Positions 1 through 5,619 of a DNA stretch of 8,076 nucleotides are shown here, piece by piece. The position numbers and the translations under genes are program-made. The notes under the pieces are model-generated. The model worked only from the letters and a program-made list of their open reading frames with translations. It did not search any database and was not told the DNA's origin. Position 1 is the stretch's first letter; each line of letters starts with the position of its first letter. This DNA comes from Pseudomonadota bacterium (GTDB lineage: Bacteria; Desulfobacterota; Desulfovibrionia; Desulfovibrionales; Desulfovibrionaceae), in NCBI GenBank assembly GCA_023399375.1, contig JAEWPX010000191.1:1-8076 (forward strand). Direction: 5' to 3'.

Positions 1-124
1 GCAGTTCGACGTAGGTGATGTCGCCGAGCTGTTCCTGGGCGAAATCGGTGATGCCGATCACGGCTATTTCATCCTCGACCCGTACCCACTCGTGGGTGTT
101 GGTGTAGAGCAGGTCTTTTTGCAT
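1..124 (-). CDS. gcvH: Glycine cleavage system H protein, N-terminal part (runs off the left edge)
   Basis: Reading the minus strand from an ATG at 124 gives 41 residues, beginning MQKDLLYTNTHEWVRVED and continuing with GITDFAQEQLGDITYVEL. The THEWV segment and the G-I-T-D-F-A-Q-E-Q-L-G-D-I block followed by YVEL are the hallmark N-terminal blocks of GcvH. This small cytoplasmic protein carries the aminomethyl group on a lipoyl-lysine between the P, T and L proteins of the glycine cleavage system. The lipoylated lysine lies beyond the window edge, so its presence cannot be checked. An AGGGAGA ribosome site lies about seven bases before the ATG on the minus strand, which supports this start. 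The rest of the gene, and perhaps the other gcv genes, would lie to the left. It is transcribed divergently from the methyltransferase-nikR pair. Confidence 0.93.
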   Translation of the reverse strand, partial: MQKDLLYTNTHEWVRVEDEIAVIGITDFAQEQLGDITYVEL

Positions 125-164
125 GGCGTTTCTCCCTGGAATGCGAGCTGCTGCTTCGTTTTTG

Positions 165-191
165 GCCCTTGCCGGCGGCGCGGGCAGGGGC
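165..191 (-). other. Hairpin in the gcvH 5' leader
   Basis: Bases 165-173 pair with 183-191 in a 9-bp GC-rich stem (one G-T wobble) around a 9-base loop. If gcvH is transcribed from the divergent spacer, this lies in its leader, about 40 bases before the start codon. No T-tract follows, so it is not a normal terminator. I looked for glycine-riboswitch conserved blocks here because of the gene, and did not find them. I could not place a convincing gcvH promoter. Confidence 0.35.
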
Positions 192-283
192 TGGCCTCAA
201 ATACCCCTTTGACGGACACGGGGCAAGCCGGGAGCGGCCTGGGCTTTGGCATAAGACCGAACAATCGTCGGCGTGGTCACCTA

Positions 284-312
284 TTGCACGCACGCTTCAT
301 TGATGGTAACAC
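284..312 (+). promoter_or_regulatory. Weak sigma-70-like promoter candidate for methyltransferase-nikR
   Basis: TTGCAC at 284-289 and TAACAC at 307-312 are separated by 17 bases. Each hexamer matches the consensus at only three of six positions, so this is a spacing-supported guess. It would put the transcript start near 319 and leave a leader of about 40 bases before the TTG start at 360. The -10 hexamer lies inside GTAACAC (306-312), which resembles a half-site I recall for NikR in some deltaproteobacteria (see findings). Confidence 0.25.
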
Positions 313-349
313 GCTTGGTGCTGCCCATAGATCTTTTTGGTTCGTTTTC

Positions 350-354
350 GGAGA
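350..354 (+). promoter_or_regulatory. Ribosome site deciding the methyltransferase TTG start
   Basis: GGAGA lies five bases before the TTG at 360. Neither the in-frame GTG at 273 nor the ATG at 303 has a purine-rich site at a normal distance. This favours TTG, although TTG is a rarer start codon. Confidence 0.5.
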
Positions 355-359
355 CAGGC

Positions 360-1058
360 TTGCCCGATCGTAGTCTTCATGCACCCCTTCTGGCCCCCGG
401 CGCGCCGCCGCCCCAGTGGCAGCGCGACCGGTTGCGCCTGGCGCTCGCCGGTCGCGAATTTTTGTTGCGCCGTGACCAGGACATGGAGGCGCTGTGGGAA
501 TCGCTCGGCGCGGAGGGCTTCGGCGAGGACGAGCGCATGCCGTACTGGGCCGAAATCTGGCCGGCGAGCCTGCTGCTCTCCGCCTGGCTCTGGACGCGGC
601 GCGCGGAAGTCGTCGGGAAACGCTGCCTGGACATCGGCTGCGGCATGGGCCTTTCGGCCCTGGCCGGCGCGGCCTGCGGCGGGCGCGTCGCGGCCGTGGA
701 CTTCGAAGAGGCGGCCATCGCCCATGCGGCGCGAAACGCCCGGGAAAACGGCCTGCACATGGACCTGGCCGTCATGGACTGGCGGCGGCCGTGTTTCGCG
801 CCGGGCAGTTTCGACCTGGCCTGGGGTAGCGACATTTTGTATGAAACCCGGTTCTACGACGCCCTGGCGCCGCTTTTCCGCCGGATGCTCGCGCCCGGCG
901 GCCGGATCTGGCTTTCCCAGCCGTGGCGGCAGGTGTCCGAGCCGGTCTGGGCGGCGCTCGCCGCAGACGGCTTCCGTGTGGCCCGGCTCCACGAGGAGTC
1001 CGTGGCCTTTTCCACGTACCGCAGCACCGTCACCATCTACGAGATCGGCCTGACGTAA
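360..1058 (+). CDS. Class I SAM-dependent methyltransferase (Methyltransf_16/ETFB-lysine methyltransferase-like)
   Basis: This is a Rossmann-fold methyltransferase of 232 residues from the chosen TTG start. From that start, a PYWAEIWPAS segment (about 61-70) precedes motif I, CLDIGCGMG (about 89-97), the SAM-binding glycine loop. An acidic strand VAAVDFEE follows, then FDLAWGSDILYE, which resembles the SDVLYE segment of protein-lysine and small-molecule methyltransferases of this group, then LAPGGRIWLSQPW. The substrate cannot be told from sequence. The start is uncertain. GTG at 273 and ATG at 303 are in frame but lack a ribosome site. The TTG at 360 has GGAGA at 350-354 with a five-base gap, and residues encoded before it look unconserved. 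The stop overlaps the nikR ribosome site, so the two genes are probably one operon. No transmembrane segment is seen; it should be cytoplasmic. Confidence 0.85.
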   Translation: MPDRSLHAPLLAPGAPPPQWQRDRLRLALAGREFLLRRDQDMEALWESLGAEGFGEDERMPYWAEIWPASLLLSAWLWTRRAEVVGKRCLDIGCGMGLSALAGAACGGRVAAVDFEEAAIAHAARNARENGLHMDLAVMDWRRPCFAPGSFDLAWGSDILYETRFYDALAPLFRRMLAPGGRIWLSQPWRQVSEPVWAALAADGFRVARLHEESVAFSTYRSTVTIYEIGLT

Positions 1059-1068
1059 AGGAGGGCGC

Positions 1069-1488
1069 ATGGGACAGACCATCCGCTTCGGCGTGTCGCT
1101 CAACTCCGAACTGCTCGAAAAGTTCGACGCCCTTTGCGACGAGAAAAGCTACCAGACCCGGTCCGAAGCCATCCGCGACCTCATCCGGGGCGTGCTCGTG
1201 CAAAAGGAATGGGAACAGTCCGACAAGGAAGTGGCGGGCGTGCTCACGCTCGTCTACGACCACCACACGTCCGACCTGGCGCAGCGGCTCATCGAGATCC
1301 AGCACGAGGACCACGAGGTGATCCTTTGCACCATGCACGTGCACATCGACCACCACAACTGCCTGGAGGCGCTGGCCCTCAAGGGGCCGGGCGAGTCCGT
1401 GCAAAAGCTATCCCAGCGCCTCATCTCCACCCGGGGCGTCAAATACGGCAAGCTCACCCTGGCCACCACCGGCCAGGAGATCGTCTAA
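1069..1488 (+). CDS. nikR: Nickel-responsive transcriptional regulator NikR
   Basis: This is a 139-residue protein of normal NikR length. The N-terminal ribbon-helix-helix domain (about 1-45) has the beta strand TIRFGVSL and the typical YQTRSEAIRDLIR helix. The C-terminal ACT-like metal domain keeps the four ligands of the high-affinity square-planar nickel site. By alignment with remembered E. coli NikR (H76, H87, H89, C95), these are H79, H90, H92 and C98, lying within QHEDHEV and HVHIDHHNCLE. Family knowledge: the tetramer binds nickel and then represses nickel uptake genes. None of those genes is in this window, so its targets are elsewhere or it controls its own operon. An AAGGAGG site at 1058-1064 overlaps the methyltransferase stop, and the ten-base gap implies co-transcription. 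A hairpin region with an intrinsic terminator follows. Confidence 0.96.
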   Translation: MGQTIRFGVSLNSELLEKFDALCDEKSYQTRSEAIRDLIRGVLVQKEWEQSDKEVAGVLTLVYDHHTSDLAQRLIEIQHEDHEVILCTMHVHIDHHNCLEALALKGPGESVQKLSQRLISTRGVKYGKLTLATTGQEIV

Positions 1489-1497
1489 AGGAAGAAA

Positions 1498-1520
1498 CGG
1501 GAGGGGCGTCGCTCCTCCCG
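1498..1520 (+). other. Strong hairpin after nikR
   Basis: Bases 1498-1507 pair with 1511-1520 in a 10-bp stem (one G-T wobble) with a three-base loop, starting nine bases after the nikR stop. It is followed by a C-rich run, not T residues, so it is not itself a canonical terminator. It may stabilise the nikR mRNA end or act with the terminator just downstream. Confidence 0.55.
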
Positions 1521-1550
1521 CCCCCTCCCCCGGGGGAAGAGGCTTCCTGC

Positions 1551-1571
1551 CCTCTTGGCAAGGGGTTTTTT
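1551..1571 (+). terminator. Intrinsic terminator between nikR and folE2
   Basis: CCTCTT (1551-1556) pairs with AAGGGG (1560-1565) around a GGC loop, with one T-G wobble, and six T residues follow at 1566-1571. This is a textbook hairpin plus T-tract and should end transcription of the methyltransferase-nikR unit. The left arm can instead pair with AAGAGG at 1537-1542, so two exclusive structures are possible (see findings). Confidence 0.7.
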
Positions 1572-1595
1572 GCTTCTTTACAGCGCGCCGTGCCG

Positions 1596-1640
1596 GGACG
1601 TACTGACGTCCTCCCCCTTATACGTTATCCATCAAGGGGG
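1596..1640 (+). repeat. Two further hairpins in the nikR-folE2 spacer
   Basis: GGACGT (1596-1601) pairs with ACGTCC (1606-1611) around a four-base loop. Immediately after, CCCCCTT (1613-1619) can pair with AAGGGGG (1634-1640) around a 14-base AT-richer loop. Neither has a T-tract. I could not find a good promoter for folE2 in this stretch, although one must lie here if the upstream terminator is efficient. Confidence 0.4.
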
Positions 1641-1641
1641 T

Positions 1642-1664
1642 CCGGGGGGCATCATGCCCCCCGG
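1642..1664 (+). repeat. Perfect G/C palindrome, likely a dispersed intergenic element
   Basis: The two 10-base arms (1642-1651 and 1655-1664, CCGGGGGGCA against TGCCCCCCGG) are perfectly complementary around a TCA loop. No T-tract follows. The element sits immediately before GCCGCCGGAGGC, which holds the folE2 ribosome site at 1670-1674. From memory, very similar G-run/C-run palindromes followed by GCCGCCGGAGGC recur between genes in Desulfovibrio-group genomes, so I read it as a REP-like element. That last point is inference; only one copy is in the window. Confidence 0.5.
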
Positions 1665-1682
1665 CCGCCGGAGGCATCTTCT

Positions 1683-2471
1683 ATGCGAGACATCCAAAGC
1701 GGACCGCCGGACGTGGCCATTGCCGTGGACCGGGTGGGCATAAAAAATTTCCGGCTGCCCCTGGTGGTGCGCGACCGCGTCCGGGGCCGGCAGCACACCG
1801 TGGCCGAGGTGGAGCTGTCCGTGGATCTGCCGGCGCGCTTCAAGGGCACGCACATGAGCCGGTTCGTGGAGGCGCTTTCGGGCTTTGCCGGCGAACTCGA
1901 CCTCGTCTCCTTCCGCACGCTCCTGGCCGACGTGCGCGACCGCCTGGAAGCGGAAAACGCCCACATGACGCTGCGGTTCCCGTATTTCCTGGAGAAGGCC
2001 TCGCCGGCGTCCGGGGCGTTGGCGCTGATGGACTACGCCTGCCAGGTGTCCGGGGAATTTTGCGGCGGCAAGTTCCGCCAGACCCTGACCGTGTCCGCGC
2101 CGGTCATGACCGTGTGCCCATGCTCGCTGGCCATCTCCGATCAGGGGGCGCACAGCCAGCGGGCGATGGTCACCATCAGCTGCCGGCTGTCGCAATTCGT
2201 GTGGGTGGAGGAACTCATCGCCATCGCCGAGGCCGCGGGCTCCTCGCCGGTCTATGCGTTGCTCAAGCGCGAGGACGAAAAGCACGTCACCGAGCAGGCC
2301 TTCGCCGACCCGACCTTCGTCGAGGACGTGGCCCGGCGCGCGGCGAGCGCGCTTGCGGCCCATCCAAAGGTCGCCTGGTACCGCGTGGAGGTGGAGAGCT
2401 TCGAGTCCATCCACAACCACAGCGCTTTCGCCGGCATCGAGGGAGGCTGCGACAGGGACGGGCGTCCGTGA
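1683..2471 (+). CDS. folE2: GTP cyclohydrolase FolE2 (type IB)
   Basis: This is a 262-residue enzyme of the FolE2/MptA family, which opens GTP to 7,8-dihydroneopterin triphosphate for folate and/or queuosine precursor synthesis in the cytosol. Visible blocks are VGIKNFRLPL (18-27), KGTHMSRF (54-61), VCPCSLAIS (144-152) with the conserved CPC cysteines, GAHSQR (155-160), LKREDEKHVTEQAF (194-207) and ESFESIHNHSAF (238-249) with its conserved histidines. These cover the known metal-binding and catalytic blocks of the type IB enzyme. The ATG at 1683 is chosen because CGGAGG ends eight bases before it and the family alignment begins shortly after; the reading frame stays open far upstream, through nikR in another frame, without homology. 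The C-terminal GGCDRDGRP is an unremarkable tail. Known in some bacteria: FolE2 can replace the zinc enzyme FolE when zinc is scarce. No convincing Zur box was seen here. Confidence 0.95.
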   Translation: MRDIQSGPPDVAIAVDRVGIKNFRLPLVVRDRVRGRQHTVAEVELSVDLPARFKGTHMSRFVEALSGFAGELDLVSFRTLLADVRDRLEAENAHMTLRFPYFLEKASPASGALALMDYACQVSGEFCGGKFRQTLTVSAPVMTVCPCSLAISDQGAHSQRAMVTISCRLSQFVWVEELIAIAEAAGSSPVYALLKREDEKHVTEQAFADPTFVEDVARRAASALAAHPKVAWYRVEVESFESIHNHSAFAGIEGGCDRDGRP

Positions 2472-2615
2472 GCGCGATATAGATAAACATTTTGACATGG
2501 TCTTGCGCGTGATTTTCCGCACCGACGGCAAGGCACGGTCACGGGCGTTACTTTTTCGGATATCTTTCCACAAAATGCCGGCTGCGCCCCCTTGTCGGCA
2601 GGTTGCCGCGCAGGT

Positions 2616-4604
2616 ATGTTCGCGCCTATGCCATCACCCGGAATGCTCGAGTGCACGTGCGAGCAGATCCTGCAGTTCGCCCCGGTGTCGGTCATGCTCA
2701 TCGACGCCGAGGGGGTCATCACCTTCGTCAATGATTGGCACCTTGCGCATTTCGCCAAGGGCAAATGGGATCGCGATCGTTTTATAGGGAAAAAGATTCA
2801 GGAGCTTCCCGGCATCGTTTCCGCCGGGGTCAGCGACGACATCCGCGCGATCCTGGACGGCCGGACCATCCACCTGGAAGCCTTCTACACCGACGCCTGC
2901 AGCGGCGGCCAGTCGGCCTACCAGAACCTGCGCGGCACGCCCATCCGCAGGGACGGAAAGGTCGTCGGCGGCATCGTCATCCGCGAGGACGTGACCGAAC
3001 TCGTCATGTCCCAGCACCTGCTTTCGGAAAACCAGGCCATCTTCAAGACCCTCCTCGACGCCACGCACGATTCCATCATCCTTTCCGACCTCGACGGCTA
3101 CATCCTCGTCGCCAACGAAGAGGCCGCCAGGCGGCGCGGCAAGACCGTAGACGCGCTCATGGGCGCAAGCCTTTACCACTCCATGTCCGCCGAGCTGGCT
3201 GAAACGCGGCGGGAACGGCTGCTCGAGGCGGCGCGCGAAAACCGGCTGCTTTCCTACGAGGAACGTCAGGGCGAGCTGTGCTGCCAGGTGAGCCTTTGCC
3301 CCATCGCCGACGACAAGGGCCGGGTCATCCTCATGGCCAGCTACTCGCGCGACATCACGGCGCTCAAGGAGACGGAGAACCAGCTGCGTCGCGAAAAGGA
3401 ACTGGCGTTTTCGGCCAGCCAGGCCAAGTCCCAGTTCCTCGGCAACATCACCCACGAACTGCGCACGCCCTTAAACGGCATCATCGGCGCCACCCAGCTG
3501 GCGCTCCAGGGCGATGGTCAGGACGATCAGCGGGAGTTGTGGAACATCGTCGAAGCGTCGGGCAAACGGCTGCTCGCCATCGTCAACAACGTGCTGGAGC
3601 TCGCCGACATCGATGCGGCGGCCATCGAGCCCATGCTTTCGGCCTTCGACGTGGACCCGCTGATCGCCTCCCTGGCCAGGGGCTATTCCGTGCGGGCCAA
3701 GGTCAAGGAACTCGGCTTTTCCGTGCGCTTCGACCCGCACATCCCGCGCCAGCTCGTGGGCGATGCGTTCAGGCTGCGCCAGATCCTGTCCAACCTGCTG
3801 GACAACGCCCTCAAGTGCACGAAAAGCGGCTCCATCACGCTGCGCGTCAAACGGATCGCCACCAGCCGCTTGCCCGTCGCTCCCAACTACCGCACCCTGC
3901 TGTTCATGGTCCGCGACACCGGCATCGGCATCGCCAAGGACTGCCAGCATCGCATTTTCGAGGATTTCGAATTGGCCGAGCACTACCTGACCAAGCGGGT
4001 CAGCGGCGCGGGCGTGGGGCTTTCCATCGCCCGGCACCTGACGGAAATGCTCGGCGGCAGGATCTGGGTGAAAAGCGCGCCGGGACGGGGCAGCACCTTC
4101 TACTGCGCCATCCCCTTCGCCCTGCCGGAATACGCCTGCCAGGGCCTGTCCGTGGTCTACCAGGGCAGGGAGGGCGGGGACGCGGCCTTCGATCCGGCCG
4201 ACCATACCGTGCTGCTCGTCGAAGACGAGCGCATCAACCGCCTGACCACCGGCCGCACCCTGGAGCGGCTCGGCTACCACGTGCTGGAAGCGGCCAACGG
4301 CCAGGAGGCCCTGGCGCTTTTGTCCCGGGAAACGGCCGACATCATTCTTATGGACATCCAGATGCCGGTCATGGACGGCATCGAATGCACCCGCCACATC
4401 CGCAACGGCGAGGTGCCGCGGCTCGATAAGGCCGTGCCCATCGTGGCGTTGACCGCCTACGCCAGCGGCAAGGACCGGGAGCGCTTCCTGCGCCTGGGCA
4501 TGAACGACTACCTTGCCAAGCCCCACAGCATCGAGCAGCTCGGCGAAGTCCTGGAGGCAAATCTCAAGGCGACCGCCGGCGGCGAGGCGGGGACGCGCGC
4601 CTGA
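2616..4604 (+). CDS. Soluble hybrid sensor histidine kinase (PAS-PAS-HisKA-HATPase-REC)
   Basis: This is a 662-residue hybrid kinase from the ATG at 2616. Domains in order: PAS (about 12-127, with ILQFAPVSVMLIDAEGVITFVND and a closing GGIVIREDVTE), PAS (about 137-252), a short coiled coil, HisKA with HELRTPLNGIIG (phospho-accepting H280), HATPase_c with the N box NLLDNALKCT (N397), G1 DTGIGI (434-439) and G2 GAGVGLSIA, and a receiver (about 530-650) with E536/D537, phospho-acceptor D580 in LMDIQMPVMDG, T613 and K635. There is no transmembrane segment and no HPt domain, so it senses a cytoplasmic signal and must pass phosphate to a separate HPt protein or act by the kinase alone. The signal is unknown. 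The start is uncertain: TTG 2592, ATG 2616, ATG 2628 and ATG 2643 are all in frame and none has a strong ribosome site. It lies 144 bases after folE2 with no evident functional link. Confidence 0.9.
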   Translation: MFAPMPSPGMLECTCEQILQFAPVSVMLIDAEGVITFVNDWHLAHFAKGKWDRDRFIGKKIQELPGIVSAGVSDDIRAILDGRTIHLEAFYTDACSGGQSAYQNLRGTPIRRDGKVVGGIVIREDVTELVMSQHLLSENQAIFKTLLDATHDSIILSDLDGYILVANEEAARRRGKTVDALMGASLYHSMSAELAETRRERLLEAARENRLLSYEERQGELCCQVSLCPIADDKGRVILMASYSRDITALKETENQLRREKELAFSASQAKSQFLGNITHELRTPLNGIIGATQLALQGDGQDDQRELWNIVEASGKRLLAIVNNVLELADIDAAAIEPMLSAFDVDPLIASLARGYSVRAKVKELGFSVRFDPHIPRQLVGDAFRLRQILSNLLDNALKCTKSGSITLRVKRIATSRLPVAPNYRTLLFMVRDTGIGIAKDCQHRIFEDFELAEHYLTKRVSGAGVGLSIARHLTEMLGGRIWVKSAPGRGSTFYCAIPFALPEYACQGLSVVYQGREGGDAAFDPADHTVLLVEDERINRLTTGRTLERLGYHVLEAANGQEALALLSRETADIILMDIQMPVMDGIECTRHIRNGEVPRLDKAVPIVALTAYASGKDRERFLRLGMNDYLAKPHSIEQLGEVLEANLKATAGGEAGTRA

Positions 4605-4621
4605 TTCCGCGCGCGGCGTCC
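4591..4621 (+). other. Hairpin across the kinase stop codon
   Basis: GGACGC (4591-4596) pairs with GCGTCC (4616-4621), and GCGC (4597-4600) with GCGC (4611-4614), leaving one bulged G at 4615. The stem is 10 bp with a ten-base loop that holds the TGA stop. No T-tract follows. It may be a weak terminator or an mRNA 3'-end structure in the convergent spacer (4605-4710). I saw no other clear terminator for either convergent gene. Confidence 0.35.
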
Positions 4622-4710
4622 GCCGCGCCGCCGCATTGCAAGCGCACGACCCCGGCGGGATGCCGCGTTTTCGTCTGCGACGCTTCGGGAAAAGAGGCGG
4701 CGGAGGGCCG

Positions 4711-5361
4711 TCAGTCGCCGTTCCGCGGCGGCTGGTGCAGGAAGAAGGTTCCCTGCGAGCGCAGGATGTCCGCGTCGCAGGGCATGGCCGCCTCCTTGAG
4801 CTCCTCTTCCGAGCGGCCGAAGACATAGCTCGTCAGCGTATAGAGCATCCGGCCCCGGGCCAGGAAGGTCTGGCGCACGAGCTGGAGCCGCACCACGCCT
4901 TTTTCGTCGGCCACGTTGCGCAGGTAGATGGCGTCGTAGGCCTGCCGGCCCTGGAGCAGCGTCGGCCGGCAGCGGATGTTGTAGCCTTTGAGCGTCGTCG
5001 CCACGTAGTCCTTGACCAGCTCGACGTTGGCGAAATCCGAGCTCGTGGGCAGGAAGTCCTCGGGCTTTTCGCTCACGCACACGTAAAAGGCGCATTCCCC
5101 GTTGTGCGCCGTTACCGAAGTCAGGCACGAAGGCGTGGTCTCGGCCGTGACCTCCCAGCCGCGCGGCGGCACGAAGCTGAACAGGTAGCGGGAGTCGACG
5201 TAGCGTTGCAGAGGCTTTTCGTTGCAGCCGCCGGCCAGGGCCAGCGCCAGGGCCAGCAGGGGCGCAAGGAGCCATGCCGGGCAAAGCCGTGTCCGGCGCG
5301 TGCGGCGCAGTGCCGCGTCCGGCAGGGCGCGGCCCCTGCCGTGTCGGTGCGTGTCGCGCAA
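4711..5361 (-). CDS. Putative lipoprotein, possible PsbP/DcrB-like fold
   Basis: This is a 216-residue protein on the minus strand. An Arg-rich N-region (about 1-29) is followed by a hydrophobic stretch LLAPLLALALALAGGC ending at Cys46. It looks like a lipoprotein signal peptide, although the residues before the cysteine (A-G-G) are not the classic L-A-G. The mature part starts NEKPLQRYVDSRYLFSFVPPRGWEV and continues with alternating strands. A short 'Y-F-S-F-V-P-P-x-G-W' opening and a later LQGRQAYDAIYLRN segment remind me of the PsbP/DcrB/DUF1795 fold, but this is a weak impression. Six further cysteines lie after Cys46 (positions 79, 90, 95, 131, 195, plus Cys27 before the lipobox is separate), so disulfides are possible if it is exported. 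TTG 5361 is chosen because AAGGAG lies six bases before it; an ATG at 5439 would give a longer form with an improbable signal sequence. It converges with the kinase gene. Confidence 0.7.
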   Translation of the reverse strand: MRDTHRHGRGRALPDAALRRTRRTRLCPAWLLAPLLALALALAGGCNEKPLQRYVDSRYLFSFVPPRGWEVTAETTPSCLTSVTAHNGECAFYVCVSEKPEDFLPTSSDFANVELVKDYVATTLKGYNIRCRPTLLQGRQAYDAIYLRNVADEKGVVRLQLVRQTFLARGRMLYTLTSYVFGRSEEELKEAAMPCDADILRSQGTFFLHQPPRNGD

Positions 5362-5367
5362 CGAAAG

Positions 5368-5373
5368 CTCCTT
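5368..5373 (-). promoter_or_regulatory. Ribosome site deciding the lipoprotein TTG start, partly in a hairpin
   Basis: On the minus strand AAGGAG ends six bases before TTG at 5361. The same bases sit in the 3' arm of a small hairpin: 5370-5374 pair with 5378-5382 around a three-base loop, with a further possible wobble at 5369/5383. The ribosome site could therefore be partly masked in the mRNA. Confidence 0.55.
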
Positions 5374-5426
5374 GCGGCAAGGGATGCGCCCTGGCAGGTG
5401 CGAGCCGTGGGGACGTCCCTTCACAA

Positions 5427-5457
5427 TACGTTCATGCATCTCGCGGGCATGAACGTA
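5427..5457. repeat. Perfect 11-bp inverted repeat in the divergent spacer
   Basis: TACGTTCATGC (5427-5437) and GCATGAACGTA (5447-5457) are exact reverse complements, separated by nine bases. The site lies 66 bases before the lipoprotein TTG start and 163 bases before the rod-protein ATG. Neither side has a T-tract, so it is not a terminator. Its length, symmetry and position fit an operator for a dimeric regulator, or a structured leader of the lipoprotein mRNA. No known regulator motif was recognised. A separate 10-base palindrome, GGGACGTCCC, is at 5410-5419. Confidence 0.7.
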
Positions 5458-5540
5458 GCACGGCGGCCCTGCCGCCTCAACCGCGCCGGGAACGCCGCGA
5501 CCGCTGCAACCCGCCCGGCGAGGAAAATCCCGCCCGGCGC

Positions 5541-5555
5541 AGGCTGCGGCCTTGC
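5541..5555 (+). promoter_or_regulatory. Possible sigma-54 (-24/-12) promoter for the rod-protein gene
   Basis: AGGCTGCGGCCTTGC shows GG and GC separated by exactly ten bases, with GGC at the -24 element and a full TTGC at the -12 element. The CAC part of the -24 consensus is not matched. It would start transcription near 5567, about 53 bases before the ATG at 5620. Flagellar genes are often sigma-54 dependent and a sigma-54 activator is the next gene, which raises the prior. However, an equally good match occurs inside a coding region at 7322-7336, so chance is a real explanation. Confidence 0.3.
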
Positions 5556-5619
5556 CCGGCGGCCCGTGCTGCATTACTGTGAAACGTGTCCTTAAATGGT
5601 CTGCCAAGGAGGGGGGACC

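Noticed and set aside
125..272. Glycine riboswitch upstream of gcvH
   Set aside because: The conserved tandem-aptamer blocks are not present on the minus strand; only one GC-rich hairpin is seen.
1537..1571. PreQ1-I riboswitch
   Set aside because: The GAGG/CCTC stem resembles the P1 stem, but the A-rich tail with a conserved CTAA-like end is missing, and a simple terminator explains the T-tract.
1134..1682. Upstream extension of the folE2 frame through nikR
   Set aside because: It overlaps nikR in another frame, crosses a terminator, and the extra residues show no family similarity.
2492..2520. TTGACA at 2492-2497 as a promoter for the kinase
   Set aside because: The -35 hexamer is perfect, but no acceptable -10 lies 15-19 bases downstream (TTCCGC-like sequence there).
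3471..4826. Long open frame (about 450 codons) on the minus strand opposite the kinase
   Set aside because: It is antisense to a clear hybrid kinase, its translation has no recognisable domain, and GC-rich DNA routinely gives such frames opposite real genes.
4513..5595. Plus-strand open frame of 360 codons across the lipoprotein gene
   Set aside because: The translation is Arg/Ala-rich without domains, it starts inside the kinase gene, and the minus-strand frame has a signal peptide and ribosome site.
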